Source: Streptomyces sp. TG1A-60 (GTDB lineage Bacteria > Actinomycetota > Actinomycetes > Streptomycetales > Streptomycetaceae). Taken from it: a stretch of 64,000 nt of DNA. Numbering within the stretch: the stretch's first letter is position 1; every line of letters starts with the position of its first letter. The notes under the pieces are model-generated. The model did no database searches. It was not told where the DNA came from and saw nothing but the letters and a program-made list of their open reading frames with translations. Of the stretch, positions 54,971-64,000 are shown in pieces. The stretch spans positions 5,580,001 to 5,644,000 of the forward strand of contig NZ_CP147520.1 in NCBI RefSeq assembly GCF_037201975.1, written 5' to 3'. Both the position numbers and the translations under genes were made by a program.

Positions 54971-56079
54971 TCAGGCCGAGCGGCGGAAACCGATGGTGGG
55001 GACGGCTCGGCGGAGGGGCCAGGGGCTGACTGGGCCCTCGGGGAGAAGACCCTCCAGGAAGGAGTACCGGCGCAGGGCGGCGGGGTCCTGACGGTCCAGG
55101 GACCGCACCCGGCGCCACCACGCGGCGATCTCGGACCAGCCGGGGGCCGACAGGGAGCCGCCGAACTCCTGGACGGACAGCGCGGCGGTCAGGCCCGCGA
55201 AGGCCAGACGGTCCGCCAGGGGCCAGTCCGCCAGGGTGCCGGTGACGAAACCGGCCACGAACACGTCACCCGCGCCGGTGGGGTCCAGAGCCTCCACGGC
55301 GAGGGCCGGCACCTCGGCCGTCTCACCGGTCCGGGCGTCCACGGCGTACGCGCCCTCCGCGCCCAACGTCACCACGGCCACCGGGACATGCTCGGTGAGG
55401 GCGTGGGCGGCGGCGCGGGGGACTCGGCGCCGGTGTACAGCATCGCCTCCTGCGCGTTGGGCAGGAACGCCTCGCAGTCGGCGAGATCGACGAGCCCCGC
55501 CAGGTCCCAGGCGCCGGTCTCGTCCCAGCCGACGTCCGCGAAGATCCGGGTCCCCCGGCCCGCCGCCTGCGCGATCCAGGGGGCGCGTACGCCGGGCGTG
55601 AGGGAGGCGACGGCGGCACGTGCGCGGGGCGGGCACTCCGGCATGGACTTCTCCGGGGGCGCCGCGTGCCCGTGGGAGACCATCGTGCGCTCCCCCTCGT
55701 ACGCCATGGAGACGGTGACCGGGGAGTGCCAGCCGGGGACCGTGCGGGAGGCGGAGAGGTCGATGCCCTCGCCCTGCTCCAGGGCGTCCCAGCAGTACTC
55801 CCCGTAGTGGTCGTCCCCGAAGGCCGCCGCGAGGGAGGTCCTGAGGCCGAGGCGGGCCAGCGCCGTGGCCATGTTCGCCACACCGCCGGGGCTCGACCCC
55901 ATTCCGCGTGCCCAGGACTCCGTCCCGCGCACCGGGGCGGAGCCGAGCCCGGTGAAGACGATGTCGAGGAAGACGGTGCCGGTCAGATAGACGTCCCAGG
56001 GCGGGTCATCCGGTGCTCGCAGGTCCCTCAGCGGGTCGACCTGGGGCCGGTCCGGTCGCTCTCCCCTGAACGCGGTCAC
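54971..56079 (-). pseudogene. PfkB family carbohydrate kinase, split by one-base frameshift
   Basis: GTG at 56079 follows AGGGAG by 7 nt. Frame one gives the N-terminal ~220 residues: DVYLTGTVFLDIVFTGL, SSPGGVANMATALARLG, AAFGDDHYGEYC, FADVGWDETGAWDL and ADCEAFLPNAQEAMLYTGAES. At the G5 run 55417-55421 the frame is lost. One added base gives RAAAHALTEHVPVAVVTLGAEGAY, then the kinase signature LDPTGAGDVFVAGF with catalytic Asp, and a normal end at 54971 (about 369 aa in all). The family phosphorylates sugars or nucleosides; substrate unknown. Both halves keep coding-like composition, so a sequencing error or very recent mutation is likely. Confidence 0.85.
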
Positions 56080-56256
56080 GATGTGCTCCCTGGCGTGGTG
56101 CTGATCCAGCCAGTCTGCACCAATCGGGCCGCAGGGTGGTGCCGGTCGCGCTGCTGTGGGGCCTCGATGCGTCGCCGGTCGGGGAGGGGCCGCCCCTTTC
56201 AACCCCGCAGTGCGCCTTCCGGGGCGGTCCGGGAGGGCGGTCGGCGCGTGCGGGTG

Positions 56257-56433
56257 GGCGCGGTTGCCCGCAAGGTTCCCCGCGCCCCTGAGGAGCAGGG
56301 GCTGCGCCCCTTGCTCCCGGTCCCGTAGGCCGTCCTTGTGGACCGGCCCGCAGCCAGGCCAGGTGCTACCAGCGCGGCACGGCGGGCGTGACCCGGCCCG
56401 GGAGCCGCGCGACCAGTCACGACGGGCCCGCAG
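56257..56433. repeat. Dispersed intergenic repeat, two copies in opposite orientation
   Basis: GGGCGCGGTTGCCCGCAAGG continuing to TTCCCCGCGCCCCTGAG (56257-56292) is a reverse copy. CCGCGCGACCAGTCACGACG followed by GGCCCGCAG (56404-56432) is the distal half of a forward copy. They occupy the 505-bp divergent gap 56080-56584 between the PfkB gene and phoH, which has no gene. Confidence 0.65.
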
Positions 56434-56584
56434 CCCGCGGAGCCCGGAACCTCCCGAGTTCTTCCCGTCCTTTCCCACACCCCGGCGAAAAGCCCTACGG
56501 CACTGTCACCCCCGCGTCGTACCCTGGAGAGGCAAGCGCAGCGCTACGGCTTCGAGGAGGAACCGCGGCCTACAGAGCCGGCCC

Positions 56585-57655
<1,071 letters not shown>

Positions 57656-57669
57656 ACAAGCACCGCACC

Positions 57670-58167
57670 ATGTCGATCGACGTCAACAACGAGTCCGGAA
57701 CCGAGGTCGACGAGCGGGCGATCCTCGACATCGCCCGCTACGCGCTGACGCGGATGCGCATCCACCCGCTCTCCGAGCTCTCGGTGGTCGTCGTGGACGC
57801 CGACGCCATGGAGCAGCTCCACATCCAGTGGATGGACCTGCCGGGCCCGACCGATGTCATGTCCTTCCCGATGGACGAGCTGCGTCCGCCGTCGAAGGAC
57901 GACGGCGAGCCGCCGCCGGGGCTGCTCGGTGACATCGTGCTCTGCCCCGAGGTCGCCGAGAAGCAGGGCGGGGAAGCGGACACGCGGCACTCCATGGACG
58001 AGGAGCTCCAACTCCTCACCGTCCACGGCGTGCTGCATCTGCTCGGCTACGACCACGAGCAGCCGGACGAGAAGGCCGAGATGTTCGGCCTCCAGGCGGC
58101 CATCGTGGACGGCTGGCGCGCGGAGAAGGGCCTCACCGGCCCCTCCCCGGCACCGACCGTGTCATGA
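57670..58167 (+). CDS. ybeY: Endoribonuclease YbeY (rRNA maturation factor)
   Basis: The 165-residue metalloenzyme takes part in 16S rRNA 3'-end maturation and ribosome quality control. The zinc motif is [16 protein letters not shown] (HxxxHxxxxxH). [14 protein letters not shown] and [11 protein letters not shown] are also family-typical. A short N-terminus, [15 protein letters not shown], agrees with the ATG at 57670. It overlaps the next gene by 4 bp (ATGA). phoH-ybeY-CBS protein-era is a conserved order. Confidence 0.96.
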   Translation: MSIDVNNESGTEVDERAILDIARYALTRMRIHPLSELSVVVVDADAMEQLHIQWMDLPGPTDVMSFPMDELRPPSKDDGEPPPGLLGDIVLCPEVAEKQGGEADTRHSMDEELQLLTVHGVLHLLGYDHEQPDEKAEMFGLQAAIVDGWRAEKGLTGPSPAPTVS

Positions 58168-59471
58168 GCGCGACCCTCGTCAGCGGTGCCGTCGCCCTGG
58201 TCGTCGTCGCCTGGCTCGCCGCCTGCGCGGAGGCGGGACTCGCGCGCGTCTCCAGCTTCCGCGCCGAGGAGGCCGCGCGGTCCGGGCGGCGTGGCAGCGC
58301 GAAGCTCGCGCAGATCGCGGCCGACCCGACCCGTTATCTGAACGTCGCGCTGCTGGTGCGCGTGGCCTGCGAGATGGCCGCCGCCGCGCTGGTCACGTAC
58401 GCCTGTCTGCGGGAGTTGGACCAGACGTGGGAGGCCCTGGCCGTCGCCATCGGCGTCATGGTCCTCGTCAGTTACGTGGCCGTCGGCGTCTCCCCGCGGA
58501 CCATCGGCCGCCAGCACCCCCTGAACACGGCCACGGCGGCGGCGTACGTGCTGCTGCCGCTGGCCCGCGTCATGGGCCCGATCCCGTCCCTCCTCATTCT
58601 CATCGGCAACGCGCTGACGCCCGGCAAGGGCTTCCGCCGGGGCCCCTTCGCCTCCGAGGCGGAGCTGCGCGCGCTGGTCGACCTCGCCGAGAAGGAGTCC
58701 CTGATCGAGGCCGAGGAGCGCCGCATGGTGCACTCGGTCTTCGAGCTGGGCGACACCCTCGTCCGCGAGGTGATGGTCCCGCGCACCGACCTGGTCGCCA
58801 TCGAGCGTTACAAGACGATCCGCCAGGCCCTGACCCTGGCCCTGAGGTCCGGTTTCTCGCGTATACCGGTCACCGGCGAGAGCGAGGACGACATCGTCGG
58901 GATCGTGTACCTGAAGGATCTGGCCCGCAAGACGCACATCAGCCGGGACGCCGAGAGCGAACTGGTGTCCACGGCCATGCGCCCCGCCGTCTTCGTCCCG
59001 GACACCAAGAACGCCGGTGACCTCCTGCGCGAGATGCAGCAGGAGCGCAACCACGTCGCCGTCGTCATCGACGAGTACGGCGGTACCGCCGGCATCGTCA
59101 CCATCGAGGACATCCTGGAGGAGATCGTCGGCGAGATCACCGACGAGTACGACCGGGAACTCCCGCCCGTCGAGGACCTCGGTGAGAACCGCTACCGGGT
59201 CACCGCCCGCCTGGACATCACCGATCTCGGCGAGCTGTACGGTCTGGACGCCTACGACGACGAGGACGTGGAGACCGTGGGCGGCCTCCTCGCCAAGGCT
59301 CTGGGGCGTGTCCCCATCGCCGGCGCCTCCTCGGTCGTCGCCCTGCCGGACGAGCGTGGACTGCGCCTCACGGCGGAGGCCGCCGCCGGCCGCCGGAACA
59401 AGATCGTCACGGTGCTGGTGGAGCCGGTCGGCCCGGCCGGGCCACCGGAGGAGGAGACGAAGCCGGAGTGA
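58164..59471 (+). CDS. DUF21/CBS-domain membrane protein (CorC/HlyC-type)
   Basis: The product is 435 residues. The DUF21/CNNM domain has three to four helices ([58 protein letters not shown]). Two CBS domains ([34 protein letters not shown] with [20 protein letters not shown]) and a C-terminal CorC_HlyC domain follow. These proteins are linked to magnesium or cobalt efflux; 'hemolysin' names in databases are misleading. It is translationally coupled with ybeY and with the next gene. Confidence 0.92.
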   Translation: MSATLVSGAVALVVVAWLAACAEAGLARVSSFRAEEAARSGRRGSAKLAQIAADPTRYLNVALLVRVACEMAAAALVTYACLRELDQTWEALAVAIGVMVLVSYVAVGVSPRTIGRQHPLNTATAAAYVLLPLARVMGPIPSLLILIGNALTPGKGFRRGPFASEAELRALVDLAEKESLIEAEERRMVHSVFELGDTLVREVMVPRTDLVAIERYKTIRQALTLALRSGFSRIPVTGESEDDIVGIVYLKDLARKTHISRDAESELVSTAMRPAVFVPDTKNAGDLLREMQQERNHVAVVIDEYGGTAGIVTIEDILEEIVGEITDEYDRELPPVEDLGENRYRVTARLDITDLGELYGLDAYDDEDVETVGGLLAKALGRVPIAGASSVVALPDERGLRLTAEAAAGRRNKIVTVLVEPVGPAGPPEEETKPE

Positions 59472-59827
59472 GCCCGGATGAGTTGCGCGCCTTCTGTCTG
59501 GCCTTCGGCGAGGCCGTCGAGGACTTCCCCTTCCGTCCCGAGATCTCCGTCTTCAAGGTCCTCGGCAAGATGTTCGCCCTCAGTTGGACGGAGCAGCGGC
59601 CCCTCAGGGTCAACCTCAAGTGCGACCCCGAGGACGCGGTCCGGCTCCGCGCCGAGCATCCCGGTCTCGTCGTCCCCGGCTACCACATGAACAAGCGCCA
59701 CTGGAACACGGTGACACTCGACGGTGAGCTTCCGGACCGCCTGGTCAGGGAGCTGATCGAGGACTCGTACGACCTGGTGGTGGCGGGGCTGCCGCGCGCG
59801 GAGCGGCTCCGTCTCGACCGCCCGTGA
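59468..59827 (+). CDS. MmcQ/YjbR family protein
   Basis: The product is 119 residues with a GTG start overlapping the upstream stop by 4 bp. FGEAVEDFPFRPEISVFKVLGKMFAL, RPLRVNLKCDPEDAVRLRAEHPGLVVPGYHMNKRHWNTV and ELIEDSYDLVVAGLP are the YjbR fold signatures. The fold resembles double-wing DNA-binding domains, but function is not established. Likely the last gene of the phoH operon. Confidence 0.9.
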   Translation: MSPDELRAFCLAFGEAVEDFPFRPEISVFKVLGKMFALSWTEQRPLRVNLKCDPEDAVRLRAEHPGLVVPGYHMNKRHWNTVTLDGELPDRLVRELIEDSYDLVVAGLPRAERLRLDRP

Positions 59828-59876
59828 GGGACCCCCGTCGCACGACGGGCCGCCCCGGTCTCCGTATGCTCGGCCC

Positions 59877-60230
59877 ATGACCGACAGCAGCGCGCTCGCC
59901 CCCGAGGACCGCAAGATCGTCACCCTGGCCCGTTCCGCGCGGGCCCGCAACGGTGTGCCCGAGGGCGCGGCCGTGCGCGACGAGACGGGCCGTACGTACG
60001 TGGCCGGGACCGTGGCCCTCGACTCCCTGCGGCTCAGCGCGCTGCGCACCGCCGTCGCCATGGCGGTGGCCTCCGGCGCCAAGTCCCTGGAGGCGGCGGC
60101 CGTGGTGACCGACGCCGACACCGTCTCCGACGAGGACCGGGCGGCCGTACGGGACCTCGGGGGGCCCAGGACGCCGGTGCTGGTGGCGGGGCCGGACGGG
60201 GCGGTGCGGTGGACGGTGACGGCGGGCTGA
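59877..60230 (+). CDS. Cytidine deaminase-like protein without zinc ligands
   Basis: The product is 117 residues. Its overall pattern resembles small cytidine deaminases: IVTLARSARARNGVPEGAAVRDETGRTYVAGTVALDSLRLSALRTAVAMAVASGA. However, the catalytic C/HAE motif is replaced by a stretch without His or Cys, and the PCGxCRQ motif is absent; the protein has no cysteine at all. It cannot bind zinc in the usual way and is probably not a deaminase. It begins 49 bp after the YjbR gene. Confidence 0.8.
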   Translation: MTDSSALAPEDRKIVTLARSARARNGVPEGAAVRDETGRTYVAGTVALDSLRLSALRTAVAMAVASGAKSLEAAAVVTDADTVSDEDRAAVRDLGGPRTPVLVAGPDGAVRWTVTAG

Positions 60231-60259
60231 GGCCGGCCGGTTCCTCGCCCACACGATAG

Positions 60260-60276
60260 TGTTACGGCCGGTAACA
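60260..60276. promoter_or_regulatory. Candidate operator, inverted repeat TGTTAC-N5-GTAACA
   Basis: Perfect 6-bp arms (60260-60265 and 60271-60276) surround GGCCG. It lies at the start of the 398-bp gap before the secreted protein gene, which otherwise shows no gene. Confidence 0.4.
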
Positions 60277-60628
60277 GGCCCCCGGGGTGCGGGAAAATCA
60301 CGCGTCGGCGAGTGGACACCGGGGCTTCGTCACCGACAACCCGCGCGGCGCGGGACAGATCACCACGATCTCCCGGCCCCATCGGAGATCGGCCGGCGTC
60401 GTCGGCGAACGGCTTCGGCCAGTTTCGCCGATCCCCGGCGCGACCGGTGAACATCTCTTGCAATCTCGGGCCGCTCACGTCTCAATGGAGCCGTTCTCCT
60501 GGCGGACTGTCATATTCCGCCGCGCGGCCGCGCATCGCAACGCCCCCACATGGCAATGCCCGTACCGGGCTGTACGGGGCTCCCCCGGACCCCCTGCACC
60601 GCCCGTACCAGGGAAGGGAATTCGCTCG

Positions 60629-61105
60629 ATGAGACGCATACGACTCGGAGTCGGCGCGGCGCTCGCGGCAGGGACGCTGGCGGTCACCGGCCTCGCGCTC
60701 GCCCCGACCGCCGTGGCCGTCGCCCCGGACACCGCGACGATCAACGCCACCTGCACGATCGGCGGTTCCGGCGAGGCCACGCTCACGGCCACGCAGAACG
60801 GCACCTCCGCCACCGTCACCGTCTCCTCCGAGGAGATCACCGCCCCGATCGCCCTCGCCGAGGACTCGATCCGGTCCACGCTCACCCTCGTGGACGCGAG
60901 CGGCGGCACGACCGCCTTCACCGGCACCGAGAACCCGGCGCTGGCGGGCGGCGACGGCGTCACCGTAGGCCCCCTCACCGGCACCGTCGCCCCCGGCGAC
61001 ACCCTGGAGGCCTTCGGCGGTTCGCTGCAGATGGTGATCCTGGGCTTCACCGTGACGTGCACCGCCGGCGAGGCACAGTCGCCGGGGCCGTTCGTCTTCG
61101 ACTGA
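60629..61105 (+). CDS. Small secreted protein of unknown function
   Basis: The product is 158 residues. A Sec signal peptide is clear: MRRIRLGVGAALAAGTLAVTG, then LALAPTAVAVAP, with cleavage probably after AVA. The mature ~125 residues are Thr/Ala/Gly-rich and beta-strand-like. Two cysteines (NATCTIGGSG, FTVTCTAGE) are well placed for a disulphide linking the ends. AAGGGAA precedes the ATG. No domain is recognised. A perfect 17-bp hairpin ends the transcript 17 nt past the stop. Confidence 0.82.
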   Translation: MRRIRLGVGAALAAGTLAVTGLALAPTAVAVAPDTATINATCTIGGSGEATLTATQNGTSATVTVSSEEITAPIALAEDSIRSTLTLVDASGGTTAFTGTENPALAGGDGVTVGPLTGTVAPGDTLEAFGGSLQMVILGFTVTCTAGEAQSPGPFVFD

Positions 61106-61121
61106 TCCGCGCGGGCCAGAG

Positions 61122-61160
61122 TGAGGGGTGGTGCCGCCCGTCCGGCGGCACCACCCCTCA
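61122..61160. terminator. Bidirectional terminator, perfect 17-bp stem
   Basis: TGAGGGGTGGTGCCGCC (61122-61138), loop CGTCC, and its exact complement (61144-61160), between the secreted-protein gene and the convergent PII gene. Confidence 0.9.
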
Positions 61161-61176
61161 TCTCGGCTCCCGCGCC

Positions 61177-61689
<513 letters not shown>

Positions 61690-61883
61690 TCACCGGCCCT
61701 CTTCGCCTGCCGGTCCCGCGCCTGGCGTGTGACCTTGAGTATGCGAGGTGTCGCCGTCGGTGATTTTCGGTGTGGGAGGCCGGCGTTTCGGCGGCGGGTG
61801 GCGGCATCGGACTTCCGGCTCACGGCGTACGAAGGAGGGATCGGCGTACGGCGGGGCTCCGGGGATCAGGGAGAATGGGCGCC

Positions 61884-62837
61884 ATGAGCGTTCGTACCCA
61901 GTCATCCGAGCAGCCGGCCGAGGCCGCCCACCGCGCCGGCTTCGCCTGCTTCGTGGGCCGCCCCAACGCGGGCAAGTCCACCCTCACGAACGCTCTGGTC
62001 GGCCAGAAGGTGGCGATCACCGCCGACCAGCCGCAGACGACGCGGCACACGGTGCGCGGCATCGTGCACCGGCCGGAGGCCCAGCTGATCCTGGTCGACA
62101 CCCCGGGCCTGCACAAGCCGCGCACGCTGCTCGGCGAACGCCTCAACGACGTGGTCCGCACGACGTGGGCCGAGGTCGACGTGATCGGCTTCTGCCTCCC
62201 CGCGAACGAGAAGCTCGGCCCCGGTGACCGCTTCATCGCCAAGGAGCTGGCGTCCATCAAGAAGACGCCGAAGATCGCGATCGTCACGAAGACCGACCTG
62301 TTGGACGGCAGGAAGCTCGCCGAGCAGCTGATCGCCATCGACCAGCTCGGCAAGGAGCTGGGCTTCGAGTGGGCGGAGATCGTGCCGGTCTCGGCGGTCG
62401 GCGGTAAGCAGGTGGAGCTGCTGGCCGACCTGATCGTCCCCCTCCTCCCGGAGGGCCCCGCGCTCTACCCCGAGGGCGACCTCACCGACGAGCCCGAGCA
62501 GGTCATGATCGCCGAGCTGATCCGCGAGGCGGCCCTTGAGGGTGTACGCGACGAGCTCCCCCACTCCATCGCCGTCGTCGTCGAGGAGATGCTCCCCCGC
62601 GAGGACCGCCCCGCCGACAAGCCCCTCCTGGACATCCACGCCTTCGTCTACATCGAGCGCCCCAGCCAGAAGGGCATCGTCATCGGCCCCAAGGGCAAGC
62701 GCCTGAAGGAAGTCGGCATCAAGTCCCGCAAGCAGATCGAGGCGCTGCTCGGCACCCCGGTCTTCCTCGACCTCCATGTGAAGGTGGCGAAGGACTGGCA
62801 GCGGGATCCGAGGCAGCTGCGGAAGCTGGGCTTCTGA
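61884..62837 (+). CDS. era: GTPase Era
   Basis: Era binds the 3' end of 16S rRNA and checks 30S maturation. The 317-residue product has GRPNAGKST (G1), QTTRHT (G2), DTPGLHK (G3), TKTD (G4, Thr for the usual Asn) and SAVGG (G5). The C-terminal KH domain has IVIGPKGKRLKEVG. The ATG at 61884 is preferred over the ATG at 61875, which would put GGGAG only 1 nt upstream. The conserved phoH-ybeY-CBS-era order is interrupted here by four other genes. Confidence 0.96.
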   Translation: MSVRTQSSEQPAEAAHRAGFACFVGRPNAGKSTLTNALVGQKVAITADQPQTTRHTVRGIVHRPEAQLILVDTPGLHKPRTLLGERLNDVVRTTWAEVDVIGFCLPANEKLGPGDRFIAKELASIKKTPKIAIVTKTDLLDGRKLAEQLIAIDQLGKELGFEWAEIVPVSAVGGKQVELLADLIVPLLPEGPALYPEGDLTDEPEQVMIAELIREAALEGVRDELPHSIAVVVEEMLPREDRPADKPLLDIHAFVYIERPSQKGIVIGPKGKRLKEVGIKSRKQIEALLGTPVFLDLHVKVAKDWQRDPRQLRKLGF

Positions 62838-63005
62838 CGTCGGCGGACCGGGGACGCGGGGGCGCTCCGCGGCGTCCCCGCGTCCCCTGACGTGGCCGAC
62901 CGGCCCCTGCACATCCCCCTCCGCGCGCCACTGAGCCGACCCGTTGCCGGGTTGGTGGGTTTAACGGGGCGACCTCATTGGTCAAATTTGTCTAGGGTGG
63001 GAGGC

Positions 63006-63719
63006 GTGGCCGAGAAGACGATTCCGATCCTGCCGTGCCAGACCCTCCAGCCCGTTCTCGACTTCTACGAGGCCCTCGGGTTCGAGGTCACCTTCCGACA
63101 GCGCAGCCCCAATCCGTACGCCGTGGTGGAGCGGGGCGGTATCGAGCTGCAGTTCTTCGGGCTGAGGCAGTTCGAGCCGGCCCGGTCCGTGAGTACGTGT
63201 TACGTGCTCACGGACGACGTCGACGGGCTCTACGCTGCGTTCCGGGCGGGCCTCAAGGAGACGTACGGGCGGATACCGACCCGGGGGCTGCCGCGGATCG
63301 GGCCGCTGAAGGACATGTCGTACGGCATGCGGCAGTTCCTGATGACCGATCCGGGCGGCAACTGTGTTCGCGTGGGACAGCCGACGAGCGAGGAGCAGCA
63401 CCACAGGCCCGCCCCGAAGGAGACCTTCGCGCGGGCCCTGCACCACGGCTCCCTCCTGGCGGACTCCAAGGACGATCCGGCGGGCGCGGCGAAGGTCATC
63501 GACCGGGTGCTGGGGAAGGCGGAGGCGGAGTGGCCCCCGCACGTCCTGCTGCTGCGGCTCCTCGTGCTGCGGGCCGATGTCGCCGTCAGGCTGGGCGACG
63601 AGGAGACGGCGACGGCCGTGCTCGGGCGTGCGGGGGCGGTGCCGCTCACCGACGAGGAGCGGGACGCGGCCCGCGACACCCTCCTACGGCTGGAGGATCT
63701 GCGCGCCCGGGACACGTGA
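63006..63719 (+). CDS. VOC-family (bleomycin-resistance-like) protein with helical C-terminal extension
   Basis: The product is 237 residues from the GTG at 63006, with GGGAGG immediately before it. Residues 1-125 form one VOC/glyoxalase-like domain (IPILPCQTLQPVLDFYEALGFEV, YAVVERGGIELQFFGL, YGMRQFLMTDPGGNCVRVG). The remaining ~110 residues are helical and Ala/Leu/Asp-rich (AAKVIDRVLGKAEAEWPPHVLLLRLLVLRADVAVRLGDEE), like a TPR-type tail. Simple bleomycin-binding proteins lack that tail, so the ligand is uncertain. Confidence 0.85.
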   Translation: MAEKTIPILPCQTLQPVLDFYEALGFEVTFRQRSPNPYAVVERGGIELQFFGLRQFEPARSVSTCYVLTDDVDGLYAAFRAGLKETYGRIPTRGLPRIGPLKDMSYGMRQFLMTDPGGNCVRVGQPTSEEQHHRPAPKETFARALHHGSLLADSKDDPAGAAKVIDRVLGKAEAEWPPHVLLLRLLVLRADVAVRLGDEETATAVLGRAGAVPLTDEERDAARDTLLRLEDLRARDT

Positions 63720-63725
63720 ACGAAG

Positions 63726-63757
63726 CGCCGCCGCCCCGGTGCTCCGGGGCGGCGGCG
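63726..63757. terminator. Bidirectional terminator between VOC gene and PAD gene
   Basis: CGCCGCCGCCCCGG (63726-63739), loop TGCT, and CCGGGGCGGCGGCG (63744-63757) form a perfect 14-bp stem between convergent genes. Confidence 0.85.
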
Positions 63758-63790
63758 GTCAGGTCGGGTCCGGTGAGTCGCCGGTGGACG

Positions 63791-64000
63791 CTAGCGCGTC
63801 CACCAGGCGGCCGACGTGTTCCTCAGGGTGTTGGTGCCGCAGTGGATCTCGCCCATGCCGAGGTGGTACGTCGACCAGTCGTCGAGGTACGACACCTTCA
63901 TGCCGGCGCCGGTGTACGCGGCCGTCACGGCCTCGGTGAAGATGTCCTTGCCGCCGATGACGGGGCCCCACTGGCGCGGTGCGAGGTAGTGGGTGCGGCT
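63791..64000 (-). CDS. Protein-arginine deiminase domain protein, C-terminal part
   Basis: Seventy codons are read from the window edge to TAG at 63793-63791; the N-terminus lies beyond 64000. The segment shows APRQWGPVIGGKDIF, GAGMKVSYLDDW and LGMGEIHCGTNTLRNTS...WW. GEIHCGTN carries the nucleophilic Cys of peptidyl-arginine deiminases of the vertebrate/actinobacterial PAD family (PF03068), which convert protein arginine to citrulline; mammalian PAD4 has GEVHCGTN. The frame is uninterrupted and lies above a shared terminator. Whether the bacterial protein is secreted cannot be seen here. Confidence 0.85.
   Translation of the reverse strand, partial: SRTHYLAPRQWGPVIGGKDIFTEAVTAAYTGAGMKVSYLDDWSTYHLGMGEIHCGTNTLRNTSAAWWTR

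Overview
The window is core chromosome of a high-GC actinomycete, almost certainly a Streptomyces. Codon third positions are strongly G/C and GTG starts are frequent. The gene order rne-rplU-rpmA-obg-proB-proA-nadD-(LCP)-rsfS ... leuS ... comEA-comEC ... holA-rpsT-lepA ... hemW-hrcA-dnaJ ... phoH-ybeY-(CBS)-era matches the conserved central region of Streptomyces chromosomes. I see no insertion sequence, prophage, CRISPR array or biosynthetic cluster.

Layout. 1-4.2 kb: 3' end of the RNase E/G gene, then rplU-rpmA-obg. 4.4-6.5 kb (minus): membrane-anchored CDP-glycerol-type transferase. 6.8-10 kb: proB, a small conserved gene, proA. 10-18.9 kb: two related single-pass membrane proteins, an M48 metalloprotease (minus), two 54-56 aa membrane proteins, nadD, a degenerate LCP protein, rsfS, a histidine phosphatase, and two identical tRNA-Ala(GGC) genes flanking two small zinc-ribbon genes. 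19-22 kb (minus): a two-gene redox module (cytochrome-b-like membrane protein plus NuoF/ferredoxin fusion). 22.2-25.3 kb: leuS behind a leader-peptide attenuator. 25.5-31.3 kb: coiled-coil membrane protein, DegV protein, comEA-comEC. 31.3-38.4 kb: arylamine N-acetyltransferase, a small ORF, holA, rpsT (minus), lepA and a long-chain acyl-CoA synthetase. 39-46.7 kb: SpoIIE-type phosphatase, hemW, DUF3097 and MBL genes (minus), hrcA-dnaJ with CIRCE. 46.9-54.6 kb: nitronate monooxygenase, rsmE, tricorn protease, HIT protein, RNase Z-like protein, adenosine/adenine deaminase. 55-64 kb: frameshifted PfkB kinase (minus), phoH-ybeY-CBS/DUF21-YjbR, degenerate cytidine deaminase, small secreted protein, lone PII protein (minus), era, VOC protein, and the C-terminus of a protein-arginine deiminase (minus) at the right edge.

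How the genes fit together. Most serve ribosome assembly and translation (L21, L27, S20, ObgE, Era, RsfS, LepA, RsmE, YbeY, PhoH, RNase E, LeuRS, tRNA-Ala), proline and NAD synthesis, DNA uptake and replication, and protein quality control (HrcA/DnaJ, tricorn, M48). Tight 1-4 bp overlaps (rsfS/phosphatase, comEA/comEC, rsmE, ybeY/CBS/YjbR, the redox pair) point to translationally coupled operons.

Most notable items: the leaderless leucine leader peptide and attenuator before leuS; the redox module whose NuoF part lacks one expected cluster cysteine; two independent single-base frameshifts at G5 runs (dnaJ, pfkB) that look like homopolymer undercalls; a family of dispersed intergenic repeats; a cytidine deaminase homologue without zinc ligands; a PII gene without amtB; and a PAD-type arginine deiminase tail.
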